A stretch of DNA of 7,444 nucleotides from an uncultured Oscillibacter sp. (GTDB taxonomy: Bacteria; Bacillota; Clostridia; Oscillospirales; Oscillospiraceae). The notes below the pieces were generated by a model. That model searched no databases. It saw nothing but the letters and a program-made list of their open reading frames with translations, and was not told the DNA's origin. The stretch covers positions 1 through 7,444 of the forward strand of contig CAOJHG010000095.1 of NCBI GenBank assembly GCA_948435975.1, given 5' to 3'. This document shows, in pieces, positions 6,332 to 7,444 of this stretch. Within the stretch, counting starts at the first letter, position 1, and each line of letters opens with the position of its first letter. A program made the translations under genes and the position numbers.

Positions 6332-6526
6332 TTATTTCGCCACGACGGACTTCACGACCTTGACTTCCCGGCCGTTGTAAGTACCGCACTCGCGGCACAT
6401 TCTGTGAGGCAGGTGCAGCGCACCACATTTCGAGCATACGACCAGATTAGGCGTTTCCAGCTTCCAGGTGGAGCTGCGCCGCTTGTCCCGTCTTGCCTTG
6501 GATACCTTACCCTTGGGTACTGCCAT
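6332..6526 (-). CDS. rpmF: 50S ribosomal protein L32 (zinc-ribbon form)
   Basis: L32 is a small protein of the large ribosomal subunit. The 64-residue product begins MAVPKGKVSKARRDKRRS, the usual basic L32 start, and has a zinc ribbon of four cysteines: C31 and C34 (CSKC), C44 and C47 (CREC). This is the zinc-binding paralogue type rather than the cysteine-free form that some bacteria make under zinc limitation. The ATG at 6526 has AAGGAGGTG five bases upstream, a near-perfect ribosome site suited to high expression. It follows the DUF177 gene by 57 bases in the conserved yceD-rpmF order and ends at a strong terminator. Confidence 0.98.
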   Translation of the reverse strand: MAVPKGKVSKARRDKRRSSTWKLETPNLVVCSKCGALHLPHRMCRECGTYNGREVKVVKSVVAK

Positions 6527-6583
6527 TATGACACCTCCTTAATCATACAAAAGGCACGGAGTGGCCCGCCCCTTCTTTCTTCT

Positions 6584-7063
6584 TTATTTGTTCTCCAAAA
6601 GCTTGGCCAGGGCCGCCAGCCGGGGGTCCGGCTCCTTTTTGCAGGAGCAGGGGCCGAGGTTCAAGTCGGCTCCGCACCGGGAACACAGTCCTTTGCAGTC
6701 TTCTGAACACAGGGTTTTCGTGTCCAGCCCAAGAATAAACGCCGTCCGGGCCAAATCGCCCACGTCCGCCTTGCCGTCCTCCAGCAAAACAATCTCGTCG
6801 TTATCCTCGTTCTGAACCTCCTCCGCCAACGTACAGCGGTAAGAGATTTCCTTTTCCCGCGCAAACGCCTTGCCGCAGCGGTCGCAGGTCAGGTCCAGTT
6901 CCGCTTTCGCGGCCAGCTCCAGTTCCAGGAGGCCCGCCATATTTCGGACCGTTCCCTCCACCGCAACCGGGCAGGGAATGCCCGCGTCGGACAGGTCCAT
7001 TTCAAACTGGAAGTCCAGGCGTTTGCCTGGCGCATATAAAATCGGTCTTACATCCAATCGCAT
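6584..7063 (-). CDS. yceD: DUF177 / YceD family protein (YlbN-like), cysteine-rich
   Basis: A 159-residue member of the family encoded just ahead of rpmF in most bacteria; in plants and E. coli members have been linked to 23S rRNA accumulation, so a role in large-subunit assembly is likely but not proven here. The start MRLDVRPIL is typical. A first cysteine pair, CDRC (60-63), sits in the middle with C77. The family signature follows near the C terminus: CSEDCKGLCSRCGADLN (119-135), then C139 and C141, a probable zinc site. An acidic run at 86-96 (NEDNDEIVLLE) lies between. The ATG at 7063 has GAGGT five bases upstream. The promoter 30 bases upstream matches consensus at all twelve positions, and the gene is co-transcribed with rpmF. 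Confidence 0.93.
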   Translation of the reverse strand: MRLDVRPILYAPGKRLDFQFEMDLSDAGIPCPVAVEGTVRNMAGLLELELAAKAELDLTCDRCGKAFAREKEISYRCTLAEEVQNEDNDEIVLLEDGKADVGDLARTAFILGLDTKTLCSEDCKGLCSRCGADLNLGPCSCKKEPDPRLAALAKLLENK

Positions 7064-7090
7064 AAACTACCTCGCAATGACACAACTGCT

Positions 7091-7119
7091 ATTATAATTG
7101 ATGCGTCCGCCGTTGTCAA
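7091..7119 (-). promoter_or_regulatory. Consensus sigma-A promoter of yceD-rpmF
   Basis: On the minus strand a perfect TTGACA (7119-7114), 17-base spacer and perfect TATAAT (7096-7091). Transcription should start near 7084, leaving a leader of about 20 bases. A full-consensus promoter fits a ribosomal protein operon. Confidence 0.92.
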
Positions 7120-7186
7120 ACTATTTTTTCAACTTTTTCCGTTTTTCCTTCTGCAAACGCTTTTTCCGCCCGTTACGGCAATCCGC

Positions 7187-7205
7187 GAGGCCCTTTCCGG
7201 GCCTC
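7187..7205. other. GC-rich 7-bp hairpin in the divergent intergenic region
   Basis: GAGGCCC (7187-7193) and GGGCCTC (7199-7205) form a perfect stem around a five-base loop, TTTCC. Neither side has a clear T tract, so it is not a convincing terminator. It lies between the outward-facing promoters of yceD and ruvX. Its role is unknown. Confidence 0.45.
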
Positions 7206-7238
7206 CGGCCAGGATTTTCCATTCCACCCACGGTCCGC

Positions 7239-7267
7239 TTGCGAAGTCCCTTTGTCTGTGCTACAAT
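7239..7267 (+). promoter_or_regulatory. Probable promoter of ruvX
   Basis: TTGCGA (7239-7244, four of six) and TACAAT (7262-7267, five of six) with a 17-base spacer. Transcription would start near 7274, about 30 bases before the ruvX start. It is divergent from the yceD promoter, with about 120 bases between the two -35 boxes. Confidence 0.6.
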
Positions 7268-7304
7268 CCATTTTACACTGCAACCATGAATAGGAGACAT
7301 TTCT

Positions 7305-7444
7305 ATGCGTATTATGGCCATTGACTACGGCGACGCACACACCGGCATCGCCATTTCAGACCCCACCGGCTTCCTGACCGGCTTCACCACCACCATCACC
7401 GCCTACCGCCCGGAGGCTGTGGCGGAGCGGGTTGCCGCCCTGGC
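7305..7444 (+). CDS. ruvX: RuvX/YqgF, putative Holliday junction resolvase / pre-16S rRNA nuclease, 3' truncated
   Basis: Only the first 46 codons lie in the window. The start MRIMAIDYGDAHTGIAISD matches the RNase H-like fold entrance of the YqgF family, where the Asp of the IDYG motif (D7) is an active-site metal ligand. Relatives have been assigned both Holliday junction resolution and 5' maturation of 16S rRNA; the second is the better supported role in E. coli. The ATG at 7305 has AGGAGA (7292-7297) seven bases upstream. A probable promoter precedes it, so it appears to begin its own unit, divergent from yceD-rpmF. The usual length is about 140 residues, so roughly two-thirds lies beyond the window. 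Confidence 0.92.
   Translation, partial: MRIMAIDYGDAHTGIAISDPTGFLTGFTTTITAYRPEAVAERVAAL

Noticed and set aside
6527..6583. Possible small hairpin (GGCCAC/GTGCC) followed by TTTT between yceD and rpmF
   Set aside because: The stem is about five pairs with a bulge, too weak for an attenuator, and L32 must be expressed from this transcript.
7121..7321. Minus-strand frame ending in a Lys/Arg-rich tail (KKRLQKEKRKKLKK)
   Set aside because: It has no ribosome site at its possible starts (7321, 7300, 7222), overlaps the start of ruvX antisense and the ruvX promoter, and its Lys/Arg richness follows from the T-rich plus strand.
1..7444. Mobile elements, CRISPR arrays, tRNA or toxin-antitoxin genes
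   Set aside because: I saw no direct-repeat arrays, terminal repeats, transposase or integrase motifs, or cloverleaf sequences. Gene order and composition look like core chromosome throughout.

Overview
The window looks like chromosomal housekeeping DNA of a fairly GC-rich member of the Clostridia. An Oscillospiraceae-type gut bacterium of the Flavonifractor/Lawsonibacter/Oscillibacter kind is my inference from protein style, strong AGGAGG ribosome sites and gene neighbourhood; no rRNA is present to settle it. I see no mobile element, CRISPR array, tRNA or phage gene.

Layout: (1) the 3' end of a plus-strand dnaE gene (DNA polymerase III alpha; 1-629) converges on a minus-strand operon, and a shared hairpin at 712-751 separates them. 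(2) The minus-strand operon reads der, a small membrane protein of unknown function, plsY, gpsA (4155 down to 783). Its genes overlap or nearly touch, and a promoter lies at 4191-4219. It joins a ribosome-assembly GTPase to two successive steps of phospholipid synthesis: GpsA makes sn-glycerol 3-phosphate and PlsY acylates it. (3) A second minus-strand operon (6147 down to 4276) encodes a YtrA-type GntR regulator, an ABC ATPase and a six-helix ABC-2 permease, with overlapping genes, and ends at a terminator at 4241-4268. (4) A third minus-strand operon holds a DUF177/YceD protein and ribosomal protein L32 (7063 down to 6332), ending at a terminator at about 6278-6313. (5) A divergent plus-strand gene at 7305, cut by the window end, is ruvX/yqgF.

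The most informative regulatory region is 6190-6272, in front of the GntR-ABC operon. A near-consensus sigma-A promoter (TTGACA, 17 bases, TATAGT) has its -10 box overlapped by an inverted repeat, AGTGTA-N13-TACGCA. This closely resembles the AGTGTA-N13-TACACT operator I recall for Bacillus subtilis YtrA. Together with the gene order it suggests an autorepressed, signal-inducible efflux or envelope-stress transporter. A second dyad with the same half-site lies in the leader. I found no convincing wholly new system; the small membrane protein between der and plsY is the only gene of unknown identity.
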